A stretch of DNA of 31,861 nucleotides from an uncultured bacterium (GTDB lineage Bacteria > Bacillota > Clostridia > Lachnospirales > Lachnospiraceae). The notes beneath the pieces are model-generated. The model was not told where the DNA came from. It saw nothing but the letters and a program-made list of their open reading frames with translations, and did no database searches. Positions 22,644-31,708 of this stretch are shown here, piece by piece (the first letter of the stretch is position 1; the number at the start of each line of letters is the position of its first letter). The stretch spans positions 1 through 31,861 of the forward strand of contig CAJMSZ010000023.1 of assembly GCA_905216215.1 (NCBI GenBank), given 5' to 3'. The translations under genes and the position numbers were made by a program.

Positions 22644-23735
22644 ATGGAAAAAATTATTTTAACAGGTGATCGTCCGACAGGAAGACTTCATGTGGGACAT
22701 TACGTTGGCTCATTAAAGAGAAGAGTCGAACTGCAGAATTCAGGAGAGTATGACCAGATATTCATTATGATTGCAGATGCACAGGCACTTACGGATAATG
22801 CTGATAATCCGGAGAAGGTAAGACAAAATATTATAGAAGTAGCACTGGACTATCTGTCATGTGGACTTGACCCAGAAAAATCAACGATTTTTATTCAGTC
22901 GCAGGTACCGGAGCTTACAGAATTGTCCTTTTATTATATGAATCTGGTGACGGTTTCGAGACTTCAGAGAAATCCAACGGTAAAATCTGAGATTCAGATG
23001 CGTAATTTTGAAGCGAGTATCCCAGTGGGATTCTTCACTTATCCAATTAGCCAGGCAGCAGATATTACTGCATTTAAGGCAACAACAGTGCCGGTTGGAG
23101 AAGATCAGTTGCCAATGATCGAGCAGTGCCGTGAAATCGTACACAAATTTAACAGTACCTATGATGAAGTGCTTGTAATGCCGAAGGCATTCACACCGGA
23201 GAATGAAAGTTGTTGCCGTCTTCCGGGTATTGACGGAAAAGCAAAGATGAGCAAGTCTCTTGGAAACTGCATCTATTTATCAGACACAGAAGAAGAAGTG
23301 CAGAAGAAGATTATGAGTATGTATACAGACCCAAATCATCTTAAGGTATCTGATCCGGGACAGGTAGAAGGAAACTGTGTATTTATTTATCTGGATGCGT
23401 TTTGTAAAGATGAACATTTTGCAAAATATCTTCCGGAGTATCAGAATTTGGATGAATTGAAAGACCACTACAGAAGGGGCGGACTTGGTGATGTGAAGGT
23501 GAAACGTTTCCTGAATGCAGTGATGCAGGAAGAACTTGCACCGATTCGCGCCAGAAGGAAAGAATTAGAAAAGAAAATCCCGGAAATTTATGAGATTCTT
23601 CGTAAGGGAAGTGAAAAGGCTGAAAAAGTTGCAGCACAGACCCTGAAAGAAGTCAAGGATGCAATGAAGATAAATTACTTTGATGATAATGATTTGATTG
23701 AAGAACAGGCAAAGCGTTTTCAAACAGAAAATTAA
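22644..23735 (+). CDS. trpS: Tryptophanyl-tRNA synthetase
   Basis: A 363-residue class I synthetase that charges tRNA-Trp. TGDRPTGRLHVGHYVGSL (7-24) contains the HIGH motif (HVGH), and KMSKSLGN (201-208) is the KMSKS loop. VGEDQLPMIE (151-160) is another family landmark. The TGDRPTG form resembles the streptococcal/lactobacillar branch rather than the B. subtilis one. AGAGGA (22631-22636) precedes the ATG by seven bases. glmM follows after 18 bases, so the two probably share a transcript. Confidence 0.97.
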   Translation: MEKIILTGDRPTGRLHVGHYVGSLKRRVELQNSGEYDQIFIMIADAQALTDNADNPEKVRQNIIEVALDYLSCGLDPEKSTIFIQSQVPELTELSFYYMNLVTVSRLQRNPTVKSEIQMRNFEASIPVGFFTYPISQAADITAFKATTVPVGEDQLPMIEQCREIVHKFNSTYDEVLVMPKAFTPENESCCRLPGIDGKAKMSKSLGNCIYLSDTEEEVQKKIMSMYTDPNHLKVSDPGQVEGNCVFIYLDAFCKDEHFAKYLPEYQNLDELKDHYRRGGLGDVKVKRFLNAVMQEELAPIRARRKELEKKIPEIYEILRKGSEKAEKVAAQTLKEVKDAMKINYFDDNDLIEEQAKRFQTEN

Positions 23736-23753
23736 AGAAAAAGGAGTAAAACA

Positions 23754-25100
23754 ATGGGAAAATATTTTGGAACAGATGGATTCCGAGGAGAAGCCAATGT
23801 AAAATTGACTGTAGAACATGCATTTAAAGTGGGTCGCTATCTTGGGTGGTATTACGGACAGGAGCATAAGGCAAGAATTGTAATCGGAAAAGATACAAGA
23901 AGAAGCAGCTACATGTTTGAATATGCGTTGGCAGCAGGGCTCACTGCATCAGGAGCAGATGCCTATCTTCTCCATGTGACTACAACACCAAGTGTTTCCT
24001 ATGTTACAAGAACAGAGGATTTCGACTGTGGAATCATGATTTCAGCCAGCCATAATCCGTATTATGACAACGGAATCAAATTGATTAATGGAAAAGGACA
24101 TAAAATCGAAGCTGAAGTTGAAGAAAAGATTGAAGCATATATTGATGGAGAAACAGGAGAAGTTCCACTTGCCCAGCGTGAAAATATAGGTCGTACAATT
24201 GACTATGCAGCAGGAAGAAACCGTTACATCGGACACTTGATTTCTCTGGCTACCCGTTCCTTTAAAGAAATGAGAATTGGTCTGGACTGTTCCAACGGAA
24301 GTGCATCTTCCATTGCAAAGAGTGTCTTTGATGCATTAGGAGCAAAAACATATGTGATTAATAATGTTCCAAATGGAACAAACATCAATACAGAATGTGG
24401 TTCTACTCATATTCATGTCCTTCAGGAATATGTGAGAGAAAATAAGCTGGACGTAGGTTTTGCCTATGATGGTGATGCAGACAGATGTATCGCTGTAGAC
24501 GAAAATGGGAATGTAGTAGATGGGGATTTGATTCTCTATGTTTGTGGAAAATACTTAAAAGAACGCGGACAGTTAAATGGTGACACTATTGTAACTACGA
24601 TTATGTCAAATCTTGGACTCTACAAAGCATGTGATAAGATTGGCATGAAATATGAGAAGACCAAAGTCGGAGACAAGTATGTATACGAAAATATGGTTCA
24701 GAATAACTATATGTTAGGTGGCGAACAGTCTGGTCATATTATTTTTGCAAAACATGCTACTACAGGGGATGGTATTTTAACCTCTCTCATGATTATGGAA
24801 GTTATTATGGAGACAAAACAGACACTGGGAAAACTTGCAGAGGAAGTTACCATTTACCCACAGCTTCTGAAAAATGTACGTGTGGCGGATAAAAAGACAG
24901 CAAGAGAAAATCCGGAAGTAGTAAAAGCTGTTGAAGCAGTTGCCGAAGCTTTGGGCGAAAATGGAAGAATCTTAGTTCGTGAAAGTGGAACAGAACCGGT
25001 TATTCGTGTTATGGTAGAAGCAGAATCACAGGAAATCTGTGAGAAATATGTAGATGACGTGATTAATGTGATGAAGGAACAAAATTTAGTCATAAGCTAA
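23754..25100 (+). CDS. glmM: Phosphoglucosamine mutase
   Basis: A 448-residue member of the alpha-D-phosphohexomutase family, converting glucosamine-6-phosphate to glucosamine-1-phosphate for peptidoglycan precursor synthesis. The N-terminus is KYFGTDGFRGEAN. The phosphorylated Ser99 lies in ISASHNPYYDNG, the Mg2+ loop is DGDADR (239-244), the sugar-binding loop is GGEQSGH, and the phosphate-binding loop is RESGTEPVIRVMVE. Length and the GTDGFRG start fit GlmM rather than a phosphoglucomutase or PMM. A good AAAGGAG site precedes the ATG, and a terminator follows. Confidence 0.93.
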   Translation: MGKYFGTDGFRGEANVKLTVEHAFKVGRYLGWYYGQEHKARIVIGKDTRRSSYMFEYALAAGLTASGADAYLLHVTTTPSVSYVTRTEDFDCGIMISASHNPYYDNGIKLINGKGHKIEAEVEEKIEAYIDGETGEVPLAQRENIGRTIDYAAGRNRYIGHLISLATRSFKEMRIGLDCSNGSASSIAKSVFDALGAKTYVINNVPNGTNINTECGSTHIHVLQEYVRENKLDVGFAYDGDADRCIAVDENGNVVDGDLILYVCGKYLKERGQLNGDTIVTTIMSNLGLYKACDKIGMKYEKTKVGDKYVYENMVQNNYMLGGEQSGHIIFAKHATTGDGILTSLMIMEVIMETKQTLGKLAEEVTIYPQLLKNVRVADKKTARENPEVVKAVEAVAEALGENGRILVRESGTEPVIRVMVEAESQEICEKYVDDVINVMKEQNLVIS

Positions 25101-25127
25101 ATTAAGTACAATAAAATTGAAAAAGGG

Positions 25128-25166
25128 AAAGAGGTTGTTGTCGAAAAGCATCAATCTCTTTTTTTA
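25128..25166 (+). terminator. Intrinsic terminator of trpS-glmM
   Basis: AAAGAGGTTG (25128-25137) pairs with CAATCTCTTT (25152-25161) with one G-T. Two further pairs lie beyond a T-T mismatch. The T-run ends at 25165. Confidence 0.8.
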
Positions 25167-25236
25167 TATTTTTCCTTGTTTGTGGAATACTATCATAGAA
25201 TAAAATATTTCATATGGACTGCAAAGGAGGAAAGTT

Positions 25237-26670
25237 ATGTCTTATACACATACAGAACACACAGTCGCGGTTCCACTCCCGCAGGGAAAGAAAAATGCAG
25301 TGCAGGCAGGATGCATTTGTGTCATGCTTTCAGTTGCTATGTCGGGACTGGCGCTTTCTACACTTGGCGCATCCATTCTGGAGTCGGTTGGAGCACTGAA
25401 ATATGTGTCACTTTTTTCAATCTTAGGAGCTCTTGGAGTGACTATTATGACGCCTATAGGTGGCAAGCTGGGGGATTTGATAGGACGGAGAAACATCGTT
25501 ATTGTATCTGGAATTATCTGTGCTCTGGCCGGAACTGGAATTGCCTTTGTGCATTCGGTTCTCCTGCTTATGGTTTTAAGAATGATTGTTGGTCTTGCAC
25601 AGGGGGCATTTACTGCAGCACCTTATATTATTGTAGGTCTTATTAATGAAAAGAAAGATGTTCCAAAGGTTATGGGATATCTGGCAGCGGCTATTGCTGT
25701 TGGAGGTTTTGGCGGTAGTATTATTGCGGGTATTCTTACCGATTTGGGATATTTGAAACTGGCAATTGTAGTACCTGTTATTCCATTGCTGATTGGTGTG
25801 GTATTGATTGGAATGAATCTGCCAAATAAGAAAAGGGAGGAGAAAGTTTCGATTGATATTGGTGGAATCCTTGCTTTAGTGATTGCGCTTGTCAGCATTT
25901 TACTCACTTTATATTATGCCCCCACTTATGGATGGACAAAGCCGGTTATATTGGTAGGATTTGGGGTAGGAATTCTTGCGTTCGTCTTTTTGATAAAAGC
26001 AGAGAAGAAGGCACAGGAACCGGTTATTCCGCTTAGGCTGTTTAAAAATAAAGAATATACCACTTTGCTTATTATCGGCTTTCTGGCGTATTTTTATCTT
26101 GCGGCCATGAATACCTATATCCCGATTGTGTCAACCAGAGTTCTTGGTACTTCGACTGGACTTGCGGGATCACTTCAGATGCCAAGAACCATTATATGCA
26201 TGCTTCTTCCGGCGGCTGCTGGAGCTTGGGTCGGAAAGAAAAGGGAAAATGACTGGAAAGCAATGGCAATTGCTGCCCTTTTTGCTGCTGTTCCGATGAC
26301 AGTACTTGGATTTACGACAGAAACAACTTCTGTTTTCCTGATTTATGTTCTTCTTGCTTTGACCGGAATTTCCGAGGGCTTTCGTGCAGTATCCATTACA
26401 CCGGCTGTACAGAGGACGCTTCCTACGGAAGAAATTGGAATTGGTACAGCCTTGGTTACGTTTATGACTTCTCTTTCGGGAAGTATCAGTTCTTCTATTT
26501 ATGGACTGGCATATGAAATCAATACAGTCAGTGATGCTGCTAATGTAAATAATATTAGAAACGGATGCAATGCGGTATTTCTGGTGGCGGCAGCAGCCTC
26601 TTTTCTGAGCTTTCTGATCGTATTTTGGGGATTCCGTCCACAGATACTTCGAAAAACAGAACAGGAATAA
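25237..26670 (+). CDS. MFS transporter, DHA2-type (14 TM) drug/proton antiporter
   Basis: A 477-residue protein with 14 predicted membrane segments. Motif A, GGKLGDLIGRR, follows TM2, and TM4-TM5 hold RMIVGLAQGAF and a GGFGGSIIAGI antiporter-like motif C. This fits the DHA2 family of proton-driven multidrug exporters. The substrate is unknown. AAAGGAGG (25223-25230) precedes the ATG by six bases. It is a single gene between two terminators. The GntR gene downstream lies behind its terminator and is not obviously its regulator. Confidence 0.88.
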   Translation: MSYTHTEHTVAVPLPQGKKNAVQAGCICVMLSVAMSGLALSTLGASILESVGALKYVSLFSILGALGVTIMTPIGGKLGDLIGRRNIVIVSGIICALAGTGIAFVHSVLLLMVLRMIVGLAQGAFTAAPYIIVGLINEKKDVPKVMGYLAAAIAVGGFGGSIIAGILTDLGYLKLAIVVPVIPLLIGVVLIGMNLPNKKREEKVSIDIGGILALVIALVSILLTLYYAPTYGWTKPVILVGFGVGILAFVFLIKAEKKAQEPVIPLRLFKNKEYTTLLIIGFLAYFYLAAMNTYIPIVSTRVLGTSTGLAGSLQMPRTIICMLLPAAAGAWVGKKRENDWKAMAIAALFAAVPMTVLGFTTETTSVFLIYVLLALTGISEGFRAVSITPAVQRTLPTEEIGIGTALVTFMTSLSGSISSSIYGLAYEINTVSDAANVNNIRNGCNAVFLVAAAASFLSFLIVFWGFRPQILRKTEQE

Positions 26671-26680
26671 TTTTATTTGA

Positions 26681-26718
26681 AACCATCCGTGGGAATTGAT
26701 TGACCCGGATGGTTTTTT
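26681..26718 (+). terminator. Intrinsic terminator of the MFS gene
   Basis: AACCATCCG, a bulged T and GGG (26681-26693) pair with CCCGGATGGTT (26704-26714), followed by T to 26718. Confidence 0.88.
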
Positions 26719-26766
26719 GTGCTACCATACATATAACAATCTTGCAAAAGAGAAAGAAGGTACAGT

Positions 26767-27147
26767 ATGCTGATTGAAATTGATTTTGAAAGTGATGAAG
26801 CTATATATGTTCAGCTTCGGAACCAAATCGTTCTTGGAATCGCAACCTCTACTATACATGAGGGTGACACCCTTCCGTCCGTACGCCAGATGGCAGACCA
26901 TATTGGAATCAATATGCATACGGTAAATAAGGCATATAATGTGCTGAGAAGGGAAGGCTTTTTGCAGTTGGACAAGAGAAGGGGAGCAGTTATCAGCATT
27001 GATGTAAATAAGCTGCAGGCTCTGGAAGAATTGCAGGAGAAGATGCGTATTCTTCTTGCCCACGGAAGCTGTAAGAAGATTACAAGGGAAGAAGTACATC
27101 AGATTGTTGATTTAATCTATGATGAGTATGAATTCGAAGAAGAATAG
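26767..27147 (+). CDS. GntR-family regulator, short YtrA type
   Basis: A 126-residue repressor-type protein. Residues 10-80 form the GntR winged helix, with LPSVRQMADHIGINMHTVNK as the recognition region and a wing ending in KRRGAVI. The C-terminal part is only about 45 residues, a short helical dimerisation tail as in the YtrA subfamily, with no ligand-binding FCD or UTRA domain. AGAAGGT (26755-26761) precedes the ATG. clpC begins 21 bases after the stop, so the two are probably co-transcribed, and the regulator may control clpC. Regulators of this class usually repress their own operon, often of ABC transporters, which are absent here. Confidence 0.9.
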   Translation: MLIEIDFESDEAIYVQLRNQIVLGIATSTIHEGDTLPSVRQMADHIGINMHTVNKAYNVLRREGFLQLDKRRGAVISIDVNKLQALEELQEKMRILLAHGSCKKITREEVHQIVDLIYDEYEFEEE

Positions 27148-27168
27148 GATTGGAGAATGTTGTAGTTT

Positions 27169-29616
27169 ATGGTGGAAAGTCAATATACAAAGCAGGCCTG
27201 GGAAGCATTTCAGATTGCGAAGAAGGCTGCGGCACAATTTAAGCATCCTTATGTGGGAACCGAACATCTCCTTTGGGGATTAAAGAAGGTTTATGCGGGA
27301 GTAGCAGGACAGGTGCTTGCACAGAATCAATTGGACGAAGAGCAGATGAAGAAGGCTATGGATATGCTTGTTTCTACCCCGGAACAGGGAATGTCTGTCC
27401 GGAAATCTGTAGAATTAAGTCCAAGACTGGAGTACATTTTAGAAGAAAGCAGGAATGAGGCTGCAAATTTTCATTCAGAAAAAGTTGGAACAGAGCATAT
27501 GCTCATTGCGATGCTTAAGGATGGAGACTGCATTGCGGCAAAGATGTTGTCTACCTTAAATATCAATGTGAATAAGGTGTTTCAGGATTTACTGATTGCC
27601 ATGGGTGTTGATCCAAGGGAATATGCAGAAAGCCAGAAGGATGGCGAGGGTCAGGGAGGTATTGTGGAACAATACGGCACAGACCTGACATTGGAAGCAA
27701 AGGAAGGAAGAGTGGACCCGGTAATTGGGCGAAAAGAGGAAATTGGGCGTATGATGCAGATACTCAGCAGACGTACGAAGAATAATCCTTGTCTGGTTGG
27801 AGAACCTGGTGTGGGAAAAACCGCCATAGTAGAAGGACTTGCCATTCAGATAGCAGAAGGCATGGTGCCGGAAGAAATGAAGGAGAAGCGCATTTTGGTG
27901 CTGGATTTACCCGCAATGATTGCCGGTTCGAAGTATCGTGGAGAATTCGAAGAACGCATGAAGCGTATGATACGGGAAGTAAGAAGTGCCGGAAATATTA
28001 TTTTATTTTTAGATGAATTACATACGATGATTGGTGCCGGTGGTGCAGAAGGTGCAATTGATGCGGCAAATATTTTAAAACCAGCTCTTGCCCGTGGAGA
28101 GCTCCAGCTTATTGGTGCAACCACGCTTACAGAATATCGGAAATACATTGAGAAAGATGCAGCGCTTGAACGAAGATTTCAACCGGTAACTGTGGAAGAA
28201 CCCAGCGAAGAAGAGTGTATCACGATTTTAAAAGGCCTTCAGAAAAAATATGAAGTGCATCATAAAGTGCGGATTACAGATGCAGCCATGGAAGCTGCTG
28301 TGCATTTATCATGCCGATATATCAATGACAGATTTCTTCCGGATAAGGCACTTGATGTATTGGATGAAAGTTGTTCCAGAGTTAAGCTTCGCGGATTTAA
28401 AGTGCCAGAGAATATCCGGAAAATGGAGGCAGAGTGCAAGGCACTGGGCATTGAAAAGGAAGAAGGCCTGAAAGCAGGAAATATTGAAGAAGCTTCTTTC
28501 CTACACAATCAGCAGAAAGATGTACAGAAAAAGCTGGAGCAGGCAAAGGCACGATTTGACAAGAAAAATACAGGTAAAGTAGCAGATGTGACTGAGGAGG
28601 ATGTAATGGATGTCATATCTGCGTGGACAAAAATTCCGCTTCAAAGACTAAGCGAGAGTGAAAGTTCCCGTTTACAGAAACTGGAAAAGACCTTGGAAAA
28701 ACGTGTTATCGGACAGCACGATGCGGTGGTTGCACTTTCCAAAGCGGTGAAACGGGGCAGAGTGGGATTAAAGGATCCTAAAAGACCCATTGGTTCTTTC
28801 CTTTTCCTTGGACCGACAGGGGTTGGAAAGACGGAACTTTCCAAGGCACTTGCAGAGGCTCTGTTTGGAAACGAAGAAGATATGATTCGGGTAGATATGT
28901 CCGAATATATGGAAAAACACAGTGTTTCTAAAATGATTGGTTCGCCTCCGGGATATGTGGGGCATGAAGATGGTGGTCAGCTCAGTGAAAAAGTGAGACG
29001 CAATCCGTATTCAGTTATTTTGTTTGATGAGATTGAAAAAGCACATCCGGATGTGTTTAATATTTTACTTCAGGTTCTGGATGATGGGCATATCACAGAT
29101 TCCCATGGAAGAAAAGTAGACTTCCGAAATACAGTAATTATTATGACTTCCAATGCAGGTGCAAAATCTATTGTAGAGCCGAAAAAGCTTGGTTTTGTTC
29201 AGAAGGAAGATGCGGCACAGGATTATAAGCGGATGAAGACAAATGTTATGGAAGAGGTAAAGCAGATTTTCCGACCGGAATTTCTGAATCGTATTGATGA
29301 AATCATTGTATTCCATACATTAGGCACAGAAGAAATGCAGAAAATAGTAAGTCTGATGTGTAAGGAAGTTGTAACCCGTGCCAAGGAACAGCTTGATTTG
29401 ACGATCCATATCACAGGTGCGGTGAAGAAACACATTGCAGAAGTTGGAATGGATAAAAAATATGGGGCAAGACCAATGCGCCGTGCTGTGCAGAGCCAAC
29501 TGGAGGATAAACTGGCAGAAGCGATTCTGAATGGAGAAATTCATCGTGGAGATTATGTAGATGTCAGTCTCTCGAAAAATGAGATAAAATTTGTTCCAAA
29601 GGAAATAAACGGCTAG
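27169..29616 (+). CDS. clpC: ClpC-type AAA+ unfoldase of the Clp protease
   Basis: An 815-residue Hsp100 unfoldase that feeds substrates to ClpP. The Clp N repeat domain spans 1-145. AAA-1 has Walker A GEPGVGKT (211-218) and Walker B IILFLDE. A short middle domain (about 410-470) carries a UVR-like coiled segment. AAA-2 has Walker A GPTGVGKT (548-555) and Walker B VILFDE. The ClpP-docking loop LGF is at 674-676, so it should partner ClpP. The only start in frame after an upstream TAG is the ATG at 27169. Its GGAG (27152-27155) is 13 bases away, so translation may rely on coupling with the GntR gene. ctsR, mcsA and mcsB, the usual neighbours in Bacilli, are missing. Confidence 0.94.
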   Translation: MVESQYTKQAWEAFQIAKKAAAQFKHPYVGTEHLLWGLKKVYAGVAGQVLAQNQLDEEQMKKAMDMLVSTPEQGMSVRKSVELSPRLEYILEESRNEAANFHSEKVGTEHMLIAMLKDGDCIAAKMLSTLNINVNKVFQDLLIAMGVDPREYAESQKDGEGQGGIVEQYGTDLTLEAKEGRVDPVIGRKEEIGRMMQILSRRTKNNPCLVGEPGVGKTAIVEGLAIQIAEGMVPEEMKEKRILVLDLPAMIAGSKYRGEFEERMKRMIREVRSAGNIILFLDELHTMIGAGGAEGAIDAANILKPALARGELQLIGATTLTEYRKYIEKDAALERRFQPVTVEEPSEEECITILKGLQKKYEVHHKVRITDAAMEAAVHLSCRYINDRFLPDKALDVLDESCSRVKLRGFKVPENIRKMEAECKALGIEKEEGLKAGNIEEASFLHNQQKDVQKKLEQAKARFDKKNTGKVADVTEEDVMDVISAWTKIPLQRLSESESSRLQKLEKTLEKRVIGQHDAVVALSKAVKRGRVGLKDPKRPIGSFLFLGPTGVGKTELSKALAEALFGNEEDMIRVDMSEYMEKHSVSKMIGSPPGYVGHEDGGQLSEKVRRNPYSVILFDEIEKAHPDVFNILLQVLDDGHITDSHGRKVDFRNTVIIMTSNAGAKSIVEPKKLGFVQKEDAAQDYKRMKTNVMEEVKQIFRPEFLNRIDEIIVFHTLGTEEMQKIVSLMCKEVVTRAKEQLDLTIHITGAVKKHIAEVGMDKKYGARPMRRAVQSQLEDKLAEAILNGEIHRGDYVDVSLSKNEIKFVPKEING

Positions 29617-29642
29617 AAAAAAAACGGGAGTTATTATATAAT
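29614..29642 (+). promoter_or_regulatory. Candidate promoter upstream of the 136-residue protein
   Basis: TATAAT (29637-29642) is perfect, and TAGAAA (29614-29619) lies 17 bases upstream with four of six matches. The predicted start, near 29649, coincides with the first base of a run of three hairpins. No terminator separates it from clpC, so read-through is also possible. Confidence 0.45.
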
Positions 29643-29649
29643 GATACCA

Positions 29650-29745
29650 CGATACACGAATATCGAATAGGATTGCGGAGTACACAGTACAGAGCAATCT
29701 ACGGGTGCCAGAACGGGGGCTTATGCCCTCGATATCAATGGCATT
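29650..29745 (+). ncRNA. Hairpin-rich leader, candidate cis-regulatory RNA
   Basis: Three consecutive hairpins lie in the 163-base gap between clpC and the next gene. H1: CGATA (29650-29654) with TATCG (29661-29665). H2: GATTGC (29671-29676) with GCATTC-type partner GCAATC (29694-29699), enclosing a GTAC/GTAC stem with GGA and AGA internal loops. H3: GGTGCCA (29704-29710) with TGGCATT (29739-29745), enclosing GGGGGC (29715-29720) with GCCCTC (29725-29730) and a TTAT loop. The AGGAGG of the next gene lies 20 bases later. No known riboswitch class was recognised. Confidence 0.4.
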
Positions 29746-29779
29746 ACGCAAAAGAAAAACCCTTAGGAGGACTTAAGAA

Positions 29780-30190
29780 ATGGCAGCAGTCAAAGAGCTT
29801 ATCAGAAATGAGGCAGATGGAACACTTAGCTTCGGAGATTACACACTGAGTGAAAAAACAAAAAAAGACGGATATGAATTCGAGGGAGATTTATATAAAG
29901 TAAAGACATTTAAAGAAATTACCAAGCTTGAGAAGAATGAAATGTTTGTTTATGAATCCGTACCGGGTACGGTTGCAGAGCATTTTAAAAAATCTGAAGA
30001 ATTGACATCGTTTACAGTGTCTGGCGAAGCAACAGCTCAGATTACATTGGAATTAGAACCTGAAACAGAGTATGTGGTATACATGAATGAAATCAATGTA
30101 GGTGATATGACAACTAATCTTGGTGGAAAGCTCAGCATTAGCGCAGAACTTGCAAAAGAGAGTGTAGAGGTTAAGATAGTAAAGAAATAG
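29780..30190 (+). CDS. Conserved small protein of unknown function, 136 residues
   Basis: I do not recognise a functional family. The protein has no signal peptide and no membrane segment, and is acidic with a lysine-rich start. The central segment NEMFVYESVPGTVAEHF and the C-terminal half (about 75-134) are a likely beta-sandwich, with alternating hydrophobic residues and an EPETEYVVYMNEINVGDM stretch. It ends in VEVKIVKK. A strong AGGAGG (29765-29770) nine bases before the ATG, its own candidate promoter and a clean terminator argue that it is a real, well-translated gene. It lies between clpC and radA, where no functional link can be read. Confidence 0.8.
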   Translation: MAAVKELIRNEADGTLSFGDYTLSEKTKKDGYEFEGDLYKVKTFKEITKLEKNEMFVYESVPGTVAEHFKKSEELTSFTVSGEATAQITLELEPETEYVVYMNEINVGDMTTNLGGKLSISAELAKESVEVKIVKK

Positions 30191-30237
30191 AAGATACTTG
30201 GGAATAACAGACGAATCCAAGTTGTATATTAGTAAAG

Positions 30238-30264
30238 AAAAGAGCTGCGTTTGTCAGCTCTTTT
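30238..30264 (+). terminator. Intrinsic terminator after the 136-residue protein gene
   Basis: AAAAGAGCTG (30238-30247) pairs perfectly with CAGCTCTTTT (30255-30264) around a seven-base loop. The T-run forms part of the stem. Confidence 0.8.
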
Positions 30265-30352
30265 CAGTTATATGAAGTGATTATGTCATGCGATATGTGA
30301 TTTTACTGATTTAATTTGAGCTATAACAAGATAAATGAGAAGGAGTTTGAGA

Positions 30353-31708
30353 ATGGCAAAAGGAAAAAAGACCGTATATTTCTGTCAAAATTGTGGATAC
30401 GAGGCTGGAAAATGGCTTGGACAGTGTCCTGCATGCAAGGAATGGAATACATTTGTAGAAGAAAAGGTAACGGTTTCCAAATCAGCAGGAGTACGGGAGT
30501 ACCGGGAACGAAGTGTGGTTCCGTTATCGCAGGTCAAAATAGAAGCGGAAGAACGTATCTGTACACAGATGGAAGAATTGGATCGTGTTCTTGGTGGTGG
30601 GATTGTTCCTGGGTCCTTGATATTGGTTGGCGGTGACCCAGGAATTGGAAAGTCTACACTTCTCTTACAAGTCTGCCAGAATCTGACTCGCGAAAAGAGA
30701 CAGGTTCTCTATATATCAGGTGAGGAATCCCTCAGGCAAATTAAATTACGTGCACAGAGAATGGGAGAATTCACAGATAATCTGCTTCTCTTGTGTGAAA
30801 CGAATCTGGAACTGATTAAAGGTGTTATTGAACGGGAAAAGCCGGAAGTTGTGGTTATAGATTCCATACAGACAATGTATAGTGAAGAAGTGGGCTCTGC
30901 GCCCGGAAGCGTATCGCAGGTTCGTGAGGCGACGAATATGTTGATGCAACTAGCCAAAGGACTAAATATTACAATTTTTATTGTGGGTCATGTAACAAAA
31001 GAAGGTACAGTGGCCGGTCCTCGAGTGCTGGAACACATGGTGGATACGGTCTTGTATTTTGAAGGAGACAGGCATGCATCTTATCGAATTTTACGGGGAG
31101 TAAAAAACAGATTTGGTTCAACAAATGAAATCGGTGTGTTTGAAATGCGCCAAAATGGGCTGACAGAAGTAAAAAATCCTTCGGAATTCATGCTAAATGG
31201 CAGATTGGAAGATTCTTCCGGTTCTGTAGTGGCGTGCTCTATGGAAGGCACGCGCCCAATATTACTGGAAATACAGGCACTCGTCTGCGAAAGCAACTTT
31301 GGAATGCCGAGAAGGACGGCAGCAGGGACTGATTATAACAGGGTCAATCTGTTGATGGCTGTTTTGGAAAAACGAATAGGTTACAGACTGTCGAATTACG
31401 ATGCCTATGTGAATATTGCAGGGGGAATTAAAATAAATGAACCTGCACTTGATTTAGGAATTGTGATGGCAATTGTATCAAGTTATAAAAATCGTCCAGT
31501 CGAAGAAGGGACGATTATCTTTGGGGAAGTTGGACTAAATGGCGAAGTGCGTGCAGTGAGTATGCCAGAACAACGGGTGTCTGAAGCAAAAAAACTGGGA
31601 TTTGCCAAATGCATTATGCCGGCAGTTTCGGTAGAAAGCGTTAAGAATGTACAGGGAATCCAAATAGTGGGTGTGAAAAACTTAAACGAGGCAATCCAGC
31701 TTTTCTGA
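30353..31708 (+). CDS. radA: DNA repair protein RadA (branch-migration ATPase)
   Basis: A 451-residue RadA/Sms, a RecA-like ATPase that processes recombination intermediates. An N-terminal zinc finger (Cys11, 14, 25, 28) is followed by Walker A GGDPGIGKST (93-102), Walker B VVVIDSIQT, the RadA-specific KNRFG motif (251-255), and a C-terminal Lon-protease-like domain with GEVGLNGEVRAV that lacks protease function. An ATG at 30335 lies in frame ahead of the binding site. GAAGGAG (30339-30345) is seven bases before the ATG at 30353, which is chosen. clpC-radA proximity is common in Firmicutes. Confidence 0.96.
   Translation: MAKGKKTVYFCQNCGYEAGKWLGQCPACKEWNTFVEEKVTVSKSAGVREYRERSVVPLSQVKIEAEERICTQMEELDRVLGGGIVPGSLILVGGDPGIGKSTLLLQVCQNLTREKRQVLYISGEESLRQIKLRAQRMGEFTDNLLLLCETNLELIKGVIEREKPEVVVIDSIQTMYSEEVGSAPGSVSQVREATNMLMQLAKGLNITIFIVGHVTKEGTVAGPRVLEHMVDTVLYFEGDRHASYRILRGVKNRFGSTNEIGVFEMRQNGLTEVKNPSEFMLNGRLEDSSGSVVACSMEGTRPILLEIQALVCESNFGMPRRTAAGTDYNRVNLLMAVLEKRIGYRLSNYDAYVNIAGGIKINEPALDLGIVMAIVSSYKNRPVEEGTIIFGEVGLNGEVRAVSMPEQRVSEAKKLGFAKCIMPAVSVESVKNVQGIQIVGVKNLNEAIQLF

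Noticed and set aside
29320..29751. 143-codon minus-strand frame with hydrophobic stretches
   Set aside because: It lies mostly antisense to the C-terminal AAA domain of clpC, has no binding site of note, and its composition is what the reverse strand of clpC would give.
29671..29766. An open stretch after an in-frame TAG at 29668 that could continue a short peptide from ATG 29641 by stop-codon read-through
   Set aside because: It is only 31 codons, within the range of chance, and overlaps hairpins H2 and H3; nothing suggests TAG recoding in this window, where TAG is a normal stop.
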